From Unio delphinus (taxonomy: Eukaryota > Mollusca > Bivalvia > Unionida > Unionidae), in assembly GCA_029339505.1 (NCBI GenBank), contig JAQISU010000097.1, forward strand, positions 2,684,001 to 2,748,000: DNA of 64,000 nt, read 5' to 3'. This document shows, one piece after another, positions 34,738 through 46,564 of the stretch; position 1 is the stretch's first letter, and each line of letters opens with the position of its first letter. The notes under the pieces were generated by a model. The model had not been told where the DNA came from, did no database searches, and was given only the letters and a program-made list of their open reading frames with translations. The position numbers and the translations under genes are program-made.

Positions 34738-34899
34738 CTAGTCATATTAGTGATGATGTAAAAAGATTCAGAGATGATTTATAGTGAAAAAGAGTCTCAA
34801 ATATTTGACCATGTAAAAATGACACATCGTTGGGCAAACTGACAAACAGCTGGGTAGTCCTGTTCATGCAATCGAAAGTATAAACTGCTGATGTTAAAC

Positions 34900-35035
34900 T
34901 AATATACAGAAATCAGATAAACTGATAAATCAAAATCAGATAAACTGATATACCAAAATCAGATAAACTGATAAACCAAAATCAGATAAACTGATATACC
35001 AAAATCAGATAAATTGATATACCAAATCAGCTCCA
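34900..35035. repeat. short minisatellite, about 22-bp unit
   Basis: Alternating cagataaactgatatacca and cagataaactgataaaccaa units, about six copies. Confidence 0.93.
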
Positions 35036-35162
35036 CTCTCTGACTCCAAATACTATGTCAAATATTAATCTAATGGTAGATCCAAGCTTGATTAAAAGTC
35101 GATTCACCACTTTTACAAAAGTTTGGCAAATATTTCCTGAGATACCTTTATATAAGCATCAG

Positions 35163-36130
35163 CACATCCCATACTTTTCTAAAATATTTATTGAGTACAG
35201 AAATGTGAGTCCTAAAGTATTTTCTAAAATATTTATGAGTACAGAAATGTGAGTCCTAAAGTATTTTCTAAAATATTTATTGAGTACAGAAATGTGAGTT
35301 TTAAAGTATTTTCTAAAATATTTATTGAGTACTGAAATGTGAGTCCTAAAGTATTTTCTAAAACATTTATTGAGTACTGAAATGTGAGTCCTAAAGTATT
35401 TTCTAAAATATTTATTGAGTACTGAAATGTGAGTCCTAAAGTATTTTCTAAAACATTTATGAGTACAGAAATGTGAGTCCTAAAGTATTTTTAAAACATT
35501 TATTGAGTACTGAAATGTGAGTCCTAAAGTATTTTCTAAAATATTTATTGAGTACTGAAATGTGAGTCCTAAAGTATTTTCTAAAACATTTATGAGTACA
35601 GAAATGTGAGTCCTAAAGTATTTTCTAAAATATTTATTGAGTACAGAAATGTGAGTTTTAAAGTATTTTCTGAAATATTTATTGAGTACAGAAATGTGAG
35701 TCCTAAAGTATTTTCTAACATATTTATTTAGTACAGAAATGTGAGTCCTAAAGTATTTTTAAAACATTTATTGAGTACTGAAATGTGAGTCCTAAAGTAT
35801 TTTCTAAAATATTTATTGAGTACTGAAATGTGAGTCCTAAAGTATTTTCTAAAACATTTATGAGTACAGAAATGTGAGTCCTAAAGTATTTTCTAAAATA
35901 TTTATTGAGTACAGAAATGTGAGTTTTAAAGTATTTTCTGAAATATTTATTGAGTACAGAAATGTGAGTCCTAAAGTATTTTCTAACATATTTATTTAGT
36001 ACAGAAATGTGAGTCCTAAAGTATTTTCTAACATATTTATTGAGTACAGAAATTTGAGTCCTAAAGTATTTTCTAAAATATTTATTGAGTACAGAAATTT
36101 GAGTCCTAAAGTATTTTCTAAAATACATTA
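35163..36130. repeat. minisatellite, 45-bp unit, about 21 copies, with higher-order repeat
   Basis: Unit aaatgtgagtcctaaagtat plus tttctaaaatatttattgag plus tacag. A block of six units recurs at an offset of 268 bp: the rare gagttttaaagtattttctg occurs at both about 35651 and 35919. The in-phase length gives a spurious minus frame. Confidence 0.97.
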
Positions 36131-36154
36131 CAATCTTACAGGATTTTTTTATAG

Positions 36155-36410
36155 TTGTAATTGTTGTAGGGTTTAACGCCATTTTTCAGCACAAGATAGG
36201 CTATACAAGGCAGCCAATATTAATGATGGATCAAGTACCCAGGAGAACTCTGGAAAGAACCACCGACCCACAAAAAGCTATTGGTAAGCTTTCTCACACA
36301 CACGTACTAACATTAGACGAATCTGAGACTCGAACCCATGCTGACAGAGGTGAGATGTCAGTGATCCTTAACAGAAAGCACTTTAAACCACTTGTCCACT
36401 CGGGGGCCCT
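36155..36410 (-). mobile_element. SINE-2 copy between two minisatellites
   Basis: Tail ttgtaattgttgtagggttt, body gcacaagataggctatacaa, box B gactcgaaccca, head aaccacttgtccactcgggg. It lies exactly between the 45-bp and 35-bp arrays. Confidence 0.93.
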
Positions 36411-36788
36411 ATATACATAGTGTATTGAAGAGGATGAAGTACATGTCATACATAGTGTATTGAAGAGAATGAAGTACATGTCATACATAGTGTATTGAAG
36501 AGAATGAAGTACATGTCATACATAGTGTATTGAAGAGAGTGAAGTACATGTATTGAAGAGAATGAAGTACATGTCATACATAGTGTATTGAAGAGAATGA
36601 AGTACATGTCATACATAGTGTATTGAAGAGAGTGAAGTACATGTCATACATAGTGTATTGAAGAGAGTGAAGTACATGTATTGAAGAGAGTGAAGTACAT
36701 GTCATACATAGTGTATTGAAGAGAATGAAGTACATGTATTGAAGAGAATGAAGTACATGTCATACATAGTGTATTGAAGAGCATAAAG
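36411..36788. repeat. minisatellite, 35-bp unit with 23-bp short variants
   Basis: Unit gtattgaagagaatgaagta plus catgtcatacatagt. Several copies lack gtcatacatagt, giving 23-bp units. Related to the 33-bp array beyond the transposon at 36791-38220. Confidence 0.96.
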
Positions 36789-36790
36789 TA

Positions 36791-38220
36791 CTGTATTTTC
36801 GCGTATATAAGACGCGTCTTATACAAAGTTTTACGTACCCCGCACCCAGGGTATGTCTTATATTAGTGGGCGTCTTATCTAGGTATTTTTTAACAGGAAC
36901 GAACGGTACAGTGTGTGATATTGAAGGACGATTATTGTGGTCGATATTCATTCACGTTTCATGATTTTCATTCCTAGTTGTAAAAACAATTGGGTAAGTG
37001 TTCAGTAATTACCACATGTACCAATCCAATGCAGGCCACTTCAAATTTAAAATCCTTTCATTCCAATGTTTTGTATACAGTAATTATTGCAGATCTAAGT
37101 TTAGTCGGAGTAAATGTTTTAAATTTATATAATATAGTATGTTTAAATAGTTTTATTTATTGTTATTAATTATCACAGCAAAAACTACAGCGGCTGTATT
37201 ACCTATACATCCGGATGGGTTCAAAGATGCTTAAATTTTTAGTTCGAAAACAAGACAAGACTAAACAGTTCGAAAACAAGACAAGAATTTGTTCAATATT
37301 GGACTTAAATATGAAAATCAGTTATACCATATATTTAAATTTTTTATTAAACACAATATAATAAACTGTTACTAAATAGTGTTCGACTTGATCAAAAATC
37401 AATGTACCGTATTGTTCTATTCATCTTCATTTTCATCGTCATCAGTTTCGGCTTTAAATCCACTGAAACTTGAATCAAATTCATTGTCATCGTCGCAGAA
37501 TAACTCCATAACTGATGCTAATCGATCCTCATTGGTGTCAGTGGTATCGGATGCAGCTGCGTCGTCGTCCGAAGAACTGATATAGCTAGCTGATTCGGGA
37601 ATTATCCCACACTTTCTGAAGCCATTGATGATTGTCGTAATTTTCACTTTCTCCCATGCCATATATGATTTTCGCTTCGGCATCGTGACAATTTTATAAA
37701 TTTTAAAAATGCTAAGCAAATTGATCACACATTTATATATAACAAGATACATGTTCCCACGTTTATATATGCTAACCACATACATCGGGCGTTTATTGGT
37801 CTATGTACTAACCCCACCCACTGAAGACCTGGCCTAGCGGATCAAAGAAGCTGCCTTTACATCCAGCGTTTATTGTTCTAGAATCTAGATACCAGGTACT
37901 AAACCCATCTGCTATTGGCCTTTGATCTCAACTAAAAATGGTAATGAAGCCTTGTTTACATCTGACGGGTGATGGAACATTGGACAAATTTTCATTTATG
38001 ATAAAGGAAAGGAAACCACTAGATATAAATTGCTCAGTGTGGCAGATGGCTAGGCTGCGTGAGTCTTATGTAATTTTTTTTTAACACAAATCATCAAAAC
38101 CCGCGTCTTATATATGGGTGCGTCTTATGTTAAATATTTTCTACACAAATCGGCAAAACCCGCATCTTATATACGGGTGCAAATTATAATTGGGTGCGTC
38201 TTATATGCGCGAAAATACGG
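36791..38220. mobile_element. pogo-type Tc1/mariner element, internally deleted, 1430 bp
   Basis: The left end is ctgtattttcgcgtatataa and the right end, inward on minus, ccgtattttcgcgcatataa, both then gacgc. TA flanks both sides (36789-36790 and 38221-38222). Internal copies of gcgtcttat recur near both ends. A short minus-strand transposase remnant lies inside. The element is CpG-rich compared with the minisatellites on each side. Confidence 0.88.
37417..37683 (-). pseudogene. pogo-type transposase, N-terminus fused to C-terminus (deletion derivative)
   Basis: Read from 37683, the frame encodes 88 residues beginning MPKRKSY, the start typical of pogo-type transposases with a Brinker-like helix-turn-helix. 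By residue 10 it is already in the stretch WEKVKITTIINGFRKCGI, which matches the conserved segment after the DDE domain in such enzymes. A Ser/Asp/Glu-rich tail (SSSDDDAAASDTTDTNED) follows. Almost all of the DNA-binding region and the whole catalytic domain are missing, so it cannot be an active transposase. The remaining frame is intact, so the deletion happened in frame. It might be a truncated product or simply untranslated. Confidence 0.72.
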
Positions 38221-38222
38221 TA

Positions 38223-38815
38223 CATGTCATACATAGTGTATTTAAGAATATAAAGTATATATCATATAGTGTATTTAAGAATATAAAGTATATATCATAT
38301 AGTGTATTTAAGAATATAAAGTATATATCATATAGTGTATTTAAGAACATAAAGTATATATCATATAGTGTATTTAAGAATATAAAGTATATATCATATA
38401 GTGTATTTAAGAATATAAAGTATATATCATATAGTGTATTTAAGAATATAAAGTATATATCATATAGTGTATTTAAGAATATAAAGTATATATCATATAG
38501 TGTATTTAAGAATATAAAGTATATATCATATAGTGTATTTAAGAATATAAAGTATATATCATATAGTGTATTTAAGAATATAAAGTATATATCATATAGT
38601 GTATTTAAGAATATAAAGTATATATCATATAGTGTATTTAAGAATATAAAGTATATATCATATAGTGTATTTAAGAATATAAAGTATATATCATATAGTG
38701 TATTTAAGAATATAAAGTATATATCATATAGTGTATTTAAGAATATAAAGTATATATCATATAGTGTATTTAAGAATATAAAGTATATATCATACACAGT
38801 GTATTGAAGAATATA
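38223..38815. repeat. minisatellite, 33-bp unit, about 17 nearly identical copies
   Basis: Unit catatagtgtatttaagaat plus ataaagtatatat. Almost no variation (one aagaacataaag). Because 33 is a multiple of 3, both strands give 205-codon spurious frames (YSVFKNIKYIS repeated). Confidence 0.99.
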
Positions 38816-40239
38816 CACTATTAAACATACTGTACTGAAGAGTTACTAAAGTTCATGCATCAAAACATGATGATACAAACTTTTTTTTTATTTTTCCTCG
38901 AAAAACTGTTTTTAAAATGTTTATTTTAATTTTTTTGTGTTTTTTATATTTGGTACTTCCATAAAGTGGTCAGATAAGTCAAATGGTGATGACGACTTTG
39001 AGTGAAAAAAGTTTCAATGTTATCTGGACTACGGTTTAAAACATTTGAAATTTTTTCATATTTGTATCACTGAAACTTTAAAACTGGTATGTAGCATGTA
39101 AATATGTAAAATATTGATTTCTGTGTTGCCTAAAAACTACTGGATGGTTTTTGTTTGGTTTTAATTTATTGAGAAAAACGTGTTTTTTTACGTTTTTTAT
39201 TTTAATTTTAAAGTTTTTTAACATCTATGCATTAAAAGTTACAGAGATAGAAATTAATTAAAAAAAGAATGTGAACTATAAACAAATGTGACCATTTTTT
39301 ATAAAGATGATAATTATATATAAAATGTTATAAGCACTGTTCAGAAACTGTTCAGCGCGAAGAAAACTGAAAAGACTCGGATTACAACTTTCACAGTCAG
39401 GAAGATACAATACATGTTGACAAGATACCTCCATATTTACATGACAAGCATAAAAAGGGATTGTACTAACCTTACTATCTGAAAAACAAATTCCTTAAAG
39501 TGTATTTCTTGAACCTCTAAAAACCAACACAAAATTGCTGGCGAGGTTACATACAATCATTTCCATAAATATAGGGAAAGCAACTGTCAAAAAATACCTT
39601 TCTGAGCTAATTGTGTATACACCTTTCTGTTTTATCAGATGTGGGCATGTACCTGTTCATTATAAACAGTCATGTTTACAGACAAGATACAAAACAATCC
39701 TTTTGAATGTACATGTAGATTATCATCAGCCAAAGGTGGGGCATAATATACCAGTTTTCCAGGTCAATGAAGATTGGGACAAGCTAACTGATCAAATTTC
39801 ACCTCACCAACAAAATTACCACAGGGCATGGTCAGTTCAACCTGTTAGATTTCCTTGCATCTTTGAAATAAAAAGTGTTTACTAAAGTTACTTTCTACTT
39901 TGATAATATTTTCAGTAAAACAACTGAGATTGGCCGTCAGAGTTGAAGCCTAAATATTTACATTGATCTGACAAAATATTCAAGTATAGTTTGATGAAAA
40001 CTCTGAGAACAAAACTCAGAGACCATGTAGACTCAAATAGTCCTTATGTAAATAAAGAGTACAAATTAAATAATTAACCCAAAAAATGTGTTTCCTCATA
40101 TTGCACTTGTTCTTAAACAAGGGTTTTGTTTTGTTTAAACATTATATAATTGCAAATGTAATTCTTTGGAGACTTTTTTACACAAAAAAAGAAACAAATG
40201 CTAGGGTCGGCCAACTTGAAAGACATTTCAGGGGGTTTA
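38816..40239. other. unassigned AT-rich sequence
   Basis: Contains long T and A runs (38880-39200) and a 116-codon plus frame at 39535-39885 (see rejected). No splice context, motif or repeat supports a gene. Confidence 0.45.
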
Positions 40240-40415
40240 ATTGCACAAATTAATAAATTTACTTATTATTTGTTACACTAATTAATAAATCCACTCATAA
40301 TAAATACATACATTACTTGCTGCACTAATCAATATATCTACTTATTAATCATTGCACTAATGAATAAAACCACTTACTGTCACTTACTGCCCTAATAAAT
40401 AAACCCACAAACTGA
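40240..40415. repeat. old tandem repeat, about 40-bp unit
   Basis: Diverged units with actaattaataaatccactc and actaatcaatatatctactt. Confidence 0.65.
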
Positions 40416-40691
40416 CTCAGTGCCTGTTAATATTATCACCCTCCATCATTGTAAGATTCCTGTTTTGGGCTATGAATTCCTCAAACTTAGCAGCCATTCA
40501 CCCCATAAATTTATTTTGGACATTTTAGTTAAAAACGTTTTCCTCCCTGCAGGCTACTTTGAAATTGAATGCAGCATTGATTTTGCTGAAAACTTCATCT
40601 TCTTTACATTTTCTCTCCATGATTGTCGAACATGTGATCTCAAATAGTACCAGGGCTAATCAACCAATTAAAATACATGTACTCTCACTTA

Positions 40692-40943
40692 ATTGTTGTT
40701 GTTGTGGGGTTTAATGCCATTTTTCAGGACATGATAGACTATACATGGCGGCCAGTAATAATGGTGGAGGAAGAACCAGGGAAAACCCCCGGAAAGAACC
40801 AATGACCCACAAAAAGCTACTGGCAAACTTTCTCATACACCCACATTGGCCGAATCAGAGACTTGAACCCAGGCAGACAGACGTGAGATGGCAGTGATCA
40901 GTAACTGAAAGCACATTAGACCACTCTGCCACTTAAGGGACCC
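40692..40943 (-). mobile_element. SINE-2, near full-length copy
   Basis: Tail ttgttgttgttgtggggttt, body tatacatggcggccagtaat, box B gacttgaaccca, head gaccactctgccacttaagg. Confidence 0.93.
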
Positions 40944-40974
40944 CTCTCAATTGTACCCAAGCTAATCAAACTTT

Positions 40975-43512
40975 GTCAACAAATATAAATGCTCTCATTT
41001 AGAACACACTAATTTATCTTTGTCTACCAATTAAAATGTTCTCAATTAGTACACAAGCCAATGAAATTTTGCCAACCAATTAAAATGTTCTCATTTAGTA
41101 CACAAGCCAATGAAATTTTGCCAACCAATTAAAATGTTCTCATTTAGTACACAAGCCAATGAAATTTTGCCAACCAATTAAAATGTTCTTATTTAGTACA
41201 CAAGCCAATGAAATTTTGCCAACCAAATAAAATGTTCTCATTTAGTACACAAGCCAATTAAACTTTGTCTACCAATTAAAATGTTCTCATTTAGTACACA
41301 AGCCAATTAAACTTTGTCAACCAATCTCATTTAGTACACAAGCCAATTAAACTTTGTTACCAATTAAAGTGTTCTCATTTAGTACACAAGCCAATGAAAC
41401 TTTGCCAACCAATTAAAATGTTCTCATTTAGTACACAAGCCAATTAAACTTTGTCAACCAATCTCATTTAGTACACAAGCCAATTAAACTTTGTTACCAA
41501 TTAAAGTGTTCTCATTTAGTACACAAGCCAATGAAACTTTGCCAACCAATTAAAATGTTCTCATTTAGTACACAAGCCAATTAAACTTTGTCTACCAATT
41601 AAAATGTTCTCATTTAGTACACAAGCCAATTAAACTTTGTTACCAATTAAAGTGTTCTCATTTAGTACACAAGCCAATTAAACTTTGTCAACCAATCTCA
41701 TTTAGTACACAAGCCAATTAAACTTTGTTACCAATTAAAGTGTTCTCATTTAGTACACAAGCCAATGAAACTTTGCCAACCAATTAAAATGTTCTCATTT
41801 AGTACACAAGCCAATTAAACTTTGTCTACCAATTAAAATGTTCTCATTTAGTACACAAGCCAATTAAACTTTGTTACCAATTAAAGTGTTCTCATTTAGT
41901 ACACAAGCCAATTAAACTTTGTTACCAATTAAAGTGTTCTCATTTAGTACACAAGCCAATGAAACTTTGCCAACCAATTAAAATGTTCTCATTTAGTACA
42001 CAAGCCAATTAAACTTTGTCTACCAATTAAAATGTTCTCATTTAGTGCACAAGCCAATTAAACTTTGTCAACCAATTAAAATGTTCTCATTTAGTACACA
42101 AGACAATTAAACTTTGTCAACCAATCTCGTATAGTACACAAGCCAATGAAACTTTGCCAACCAATTAAAATGTTCTCATTAGCACACAAGCCAAATAAAC
42201 TTTGTCTACCAATTAAAATGTTCTCATTTAGTACTTTGTCAACCAATCTCGTTTAGTACACAAGCCAATGAAACTTTGCCAACCAATTAAAATGTTCTCA
42301 TTTAGTACACAAACCAATTAAACTTTGTCAACCAATTAAAATATTCTCATTTTGAACACAAGACAATTAAACTTTGTCAACCAAGTAAAATGTTCTCATT
42401 TAGTACACAAGCCAATTAAACTTTGTCAACCAATTAAAATGTTCTCATTTAATACACAAGACAATTAAATTTTATCTACCAATCTCGTTTAGTACACAAG
42501 CCAATTAAACTTTGTTACCAATTAAAGTGTTCTCATTTAGTACACAAGCCAATTAAACTTTGTCAACTAATTAAAATGTTCTCATTTAGTACACAAGCCA
42601 ATTAAACTTTGTCAACCAATCTCATTTAGTACACAAGCCAATTAAACTTTGTTACCAATTAAAGTGTTCTCATTTAGTACACAAGCCAATTAAACTTTGT
42701 CAACCAATTAAAATGTTCTCATTTAGTACACAAGCCAATTAAACTTTGTCAACCAATCTCGTTTAGTACACAAGCCAATTAAACTTTGCTACCAATTAAA
42801 GTGTTCTCATTTAGTACACAAGCCAATTAAACTTTGTCAACCAATCTCGTTTAGTAAACAAGCCAATGAAACTTTGTCAACCAATTAAAATGTTCTCATT
42901 AGCACACAAGCCAATTAAACTTTGTCAACCAATTAAAATGTTCTCATTTAGTACTTTGTCAACCAATCTCGTTTAGTACACAAGCCAATGAAACTTTGCC
43001 AACCAATTAAAATGTTCTCATTTAGTACACAAACCAATTAAACTTTGTCAACCAATTAAAATATTCTCATTTAGAACACAAGACAATTAAACTTTGTCAA
43101 CCAATTAAAATGTTCTCATTTAGTACACAAGCCAATTAAACTTTGTCTACCAATCAAAATGTTCTCATTTAGTACACAAGACAATTAAATTTTGTCAACC
43201 AATCTCGTTTAGTACACAAGCCAATTAAACTTTGTTACCAATTAAAGTGTTCTCATTTAGTACACAAGCCAATTAAACTTTGTCAACCAATTAAAATGTT
43301 CTCATTTAGTACACAAGCCAATTAAACTTTGTCAACCAATCTCGTTTAGTACACAAGCCAATTAAACTTTGTTACCAATTAAAGTGTTCTCATTTAGTAC
43401 ACAAGCCAATTAAACTTTGTCAACCAATCTCGTTTAGTAAACAAGCCAATGAAACTTTGTCAACCAATTAAAATGTTCTCATTTAGTAAACAAGCCAATT
43501 AAACTTTTTCCA
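40975..43512. repeat. large minisatellite, 46-49-bp unit, more than 50 copies, with 720-bp higher-order duplication
   Basis: Unit ttaaaatgttctcatttagt plus acacaagccaattaaacttt plus gtcaaccaa, with shorter variants lacking attaaaatgt. The block about 42121-42720 is repeated at 42841-43440, an exact 720-bp offset, sharing rare variants such as ctcattagcacacaag. Confidence 0.98.
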
Positions 43513-44004
43513 CCAACTGAAAGAATCATATGATGCTACTTTGGCAAAGAGCCTTAACTCTATTCATTAAACTTTAGATGCACTTCATTTAGTCCATTTA
43601 AAATCAACCTGTCCTGTTTTCTATCTTCACTTTCTTCGATTTTTAATGCACTTAAAAATACTATGGTATGAGCCTTCCTTCACCAAAGATGAATAATAAT
43701 AGCAGCTGGTGAACAGAAACAGTCAAAAATGAACCCTACACCTTATACATATGTAGACATGTATACAGACTCTTGCTGGAGACGGTTACCTCAACAATCA
43801 TGCAGGACAAATACAAAAATCTTTCTCAAAAATGATACAACATAATGCTCATTTGGCATAATCTAGAAGTCACATGCCAAGGAACACAGATTTTTACTTG
43901 TTTTTTAAAAAAAATGTCAATAGCACTTTGAATACATTTGCTATATCAAGTCATGGAAAAATAAGCTGTCTTTCCAAGAACAGACCAAGACAGCTGACAC
44001 AGGC
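43513..44004. other. unassigned AT-rich sequence
   Basis: No supported feature. Confidence 0.5.
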
Positions 44005-44085
44005 TGATCTGGGTGGGTATTGAACTGGAAACCCGTGGATTGTGAATCTGACAGTCTCTACCAACTGACTTACCCAGTTCCCTAT
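44005..44085 (-). mobile_element. tRNA-like SINE head (SINE-4)
   Basis: On minus, gggtaagtcagttggtagag matches a tRNA box A region and gtttccagttcaatacccac a box B. The spacing is tRNA-like but the fold lacks proper stems, so it is more likely a SINE head or tRNA pseudogene than a working tRNA. Confidence 0.55.
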
Positions 44086-45179
44086 TGGAACTTGGAAGTA
44101 CATATATGAAAATTACACACAAGTGATAGAAAAAAAAATTTAAAACTGAAAATAAATGTTTGGCAATCTGGGTCTATTCCACCTTCTGCAAATTTACAAA
44201 TAATCAAAATCCATTTCCATTGTAAGAGAGGAGTAATTTCTCCCAAATAAGCTACACTAAATTGCCTTTCATATCATGATTTCCCAGTTTGTATCTGCAC
44301 CTGTGATGAAGCAGCTGATAACTCCAGAAGGCTCCCAATTAATGTTTACAACATGATGAAACTTTTTTTTCTTTCTTTTTTCTGGCAAATATATTGCTTA
44401 TTTTAACATCACAAGTACGGAGTGTACTACATGACCTGTTCTCATTGTCCTTACTGGGTACCACATTAAGGACTATAAAATACATCATAAACAAGATACA
44501 TGTAGTTGGGTGTTAGAAAACAAAATGCCATGAAGTGATAAGAGCACTAGAGAATACATCACACACCAAGTAGTTGGGTGTTCAGGGGAAAAAAATAGCA
44601 TGAAGTGTTCAGAGCATTCCACAGTGGTGTAGTACTTTTGTTTTCATCCCAAAACTGTAAACATATTGATTCATGTCATAGCACTGTAAATTCATGGACA
44701 AAAACTTGGGAGATAATTTCATCCTCACAATATCAGGACTTTGCATATCAGACAGGTGATTTATCTGATTACAGGTGATTTATCTGATTACTTTTCCTTA
44801 AGGTAAGGTTACTTTTTTAAAAAAACTATCCTCATTAGGACAAGTTCCCAGCACCCCCTGCCTACTTTGGCAACACACATACAACACCCCTGCCTATTTT
44901 GGCAACACACATCCAACACCTCCTGCCTACTTGGACAACACACATCCAACTTTAAATCTAATGGAAGGACATGAATGTGTAAACAACAAATGAACTAAAT
45001 TAACTTTGTATCAGAGGACATGGGTTGCATGCACTGAAAACAACCAGCCTGATCCTATACAAAATAATCTAGTAAGTAAGACTTAATCCAGTTTAAGTAA
45101 GACATAATCTAGTAAAACCTAACATCACAATTATGCAATTTAATGAAACTGATTTGAAATTCAAAGCACTTAACAGCAT
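44086..45179. other. unassigned sequence with a 3-copy 32-bp repeat
   Basis: At about 44850-44950 three copies of a unit like cctgcctactttggcaacac plus acatccaacac lie in tandem. The remainder shows nothing recognisable. Confidence 0.55.
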
Positions 45180-45545
45180 GTCCGGCTTACAGATGACTGC
45201 TATTTAAATGCAAGGCACTAACCAGCTTTCAGATGACTGCTATTTAAATGCAAGGTACTGACAGGCTTACAGATGACTGCTATTTAAATGCAAGGTAATG
45301 ACAGGCTTACAGATGACTGCTATTTAAATGCAAGGTACTGACAGGCTTACAGATGACTGCTATTTAAATGCAAGGTACTGACAGGCTTTCAGATGACTGC
45401 TATTTAAATGCAAGGTACTGACAGGCTTACAGATCACTGCTATTTAAATGCAAGGTACTGACAGACTTACAGATCACTGCTATTTAAATGCTAGGCACTA
45501 ACCGGTTTACAGCTAACTGCTAATTAAATGTAAGGCATTGACAAT
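45180..45545. repeat. minisatellite, 40-bp unit, about 9 copies
   Basis: Unit acagatgactgctatttaaa plus tgcaaggtactgacaggctt; edge copies are diverged. Confidence 0.97.
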
Positions 45546-46187
45546 ATGCAGGCTCGCAGACAACAGTTATTTAAATACAAGGCACTGGTAGCTTTACAAC
45601 TTTTTTTTTATATGAATGCCTGACTTTCAATGCTAAAATCATAAAAACTAGAATCATAATACAGTTCTCTTAAACAATGTTGTGGAAAAACATTTTAATT
45701 GAAATGGGAAGTTCATGGGTTACATGCATGTTCAATGACATGGAAACCAATTTTACATAATGATCGACAGTCACTAAACAAAGCTGATTACATTGTCAAG
45801 GTTATAATCTTACTAGTGTGTTTTGACATTACCCATGATAAGAAAAATTAAATGAACCAACAAAGATTACATTAAATAATTAAATATATAAAAATTAATG
45901 ACCTGCCTATATTACTTTTAAAACCGATGCAATAGGAAACAAAACTATTTTTTTCTGGCCTTATGTGTTTTTTTCCTCACATACTTACAATCTATCTTAG
46001 TATATAGCGTCCACATAATCTAAGTTCAAAAGAATCCAAGTTAATACACCAATTAGTGGAAACATGCTAGAAGATAAACCTAAAAAAACTGGCAATGTTA
46101 GATTGAGTTTCTTTCATATTTTCCACTTGAGCAAGATGAATATCTACATTATCAGGTAATCAAAAAGACCTGTAGGAACAGACTCAA
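45546..46187. other. unassigned AT-rich sequence
   Basis: No supported feature. Confidence 0.5.
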
Positions 46188-46302
46188 CTAACATTTCTTG
46201 GAACATACCAGACTTGCAGAATTTCTACTGAATACCAGCTGCCCAGGGCAGTTCATTCTCACATTGGTAACATCATATATCCAAATGTAGTCTGACTCAA
46301 AG
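46188..46302 (-). CDS. candidate coding exon (weak)
   Basis: On minus, an acceptor-like cttgtacctattgcaacag is followed by 37 open codons starting FESDYIWIYDVTNVRMNCPG and ending at TAG (46190-46188). A possible donor gtgaga occurs at 46262, which would give a 40-nt exon. Composition is protein-like but the length is easily reached by chance. Confidence 0.2.
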
Positions 46303-46564
46303 CTGTTGCAATAGGTACAAGATTTTTTACCACAAATTTGCACACAATTTTTCCAGATTAAATTGCCTTAATCCAAGTCATAATGATAATCTAAAGCAAC
46401 TGAACACAGTGCTAAGCACACAAAAGAACAACTTAAATATTGGTCATAGTGACCTGATTCTACATGATTCCACATCATACATTTACATACCAAGTCATGC
46501 AGGTCTACCACAGCTCTCCCTCATAGCTGAGGTCCATTACTGCTGACCACACTGTATACTAAAC

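Noticed and set aside
38190..38818. 205-codon frames on both strands
   Set aside because: Both are translations of a 33-bp tandem repeat; a coding sequence would not be expected to stay open on both strands with identical repeats.
39535..39885. 116-codon plus-strand frame outside tandem repeats
   Set aside because: With roughly 35% G+C and about 7% stop codons, one or two frames of this length are expected by chance in 128 kb of two-strand sequence. No motif, splice context or composition shift supports it.
44005..44085. Functional tRNA gene
   Set aside because: Box A and B are present but acceptor and anticodon stems do not pair convincingly; kept as a SINE head or pseudogene.
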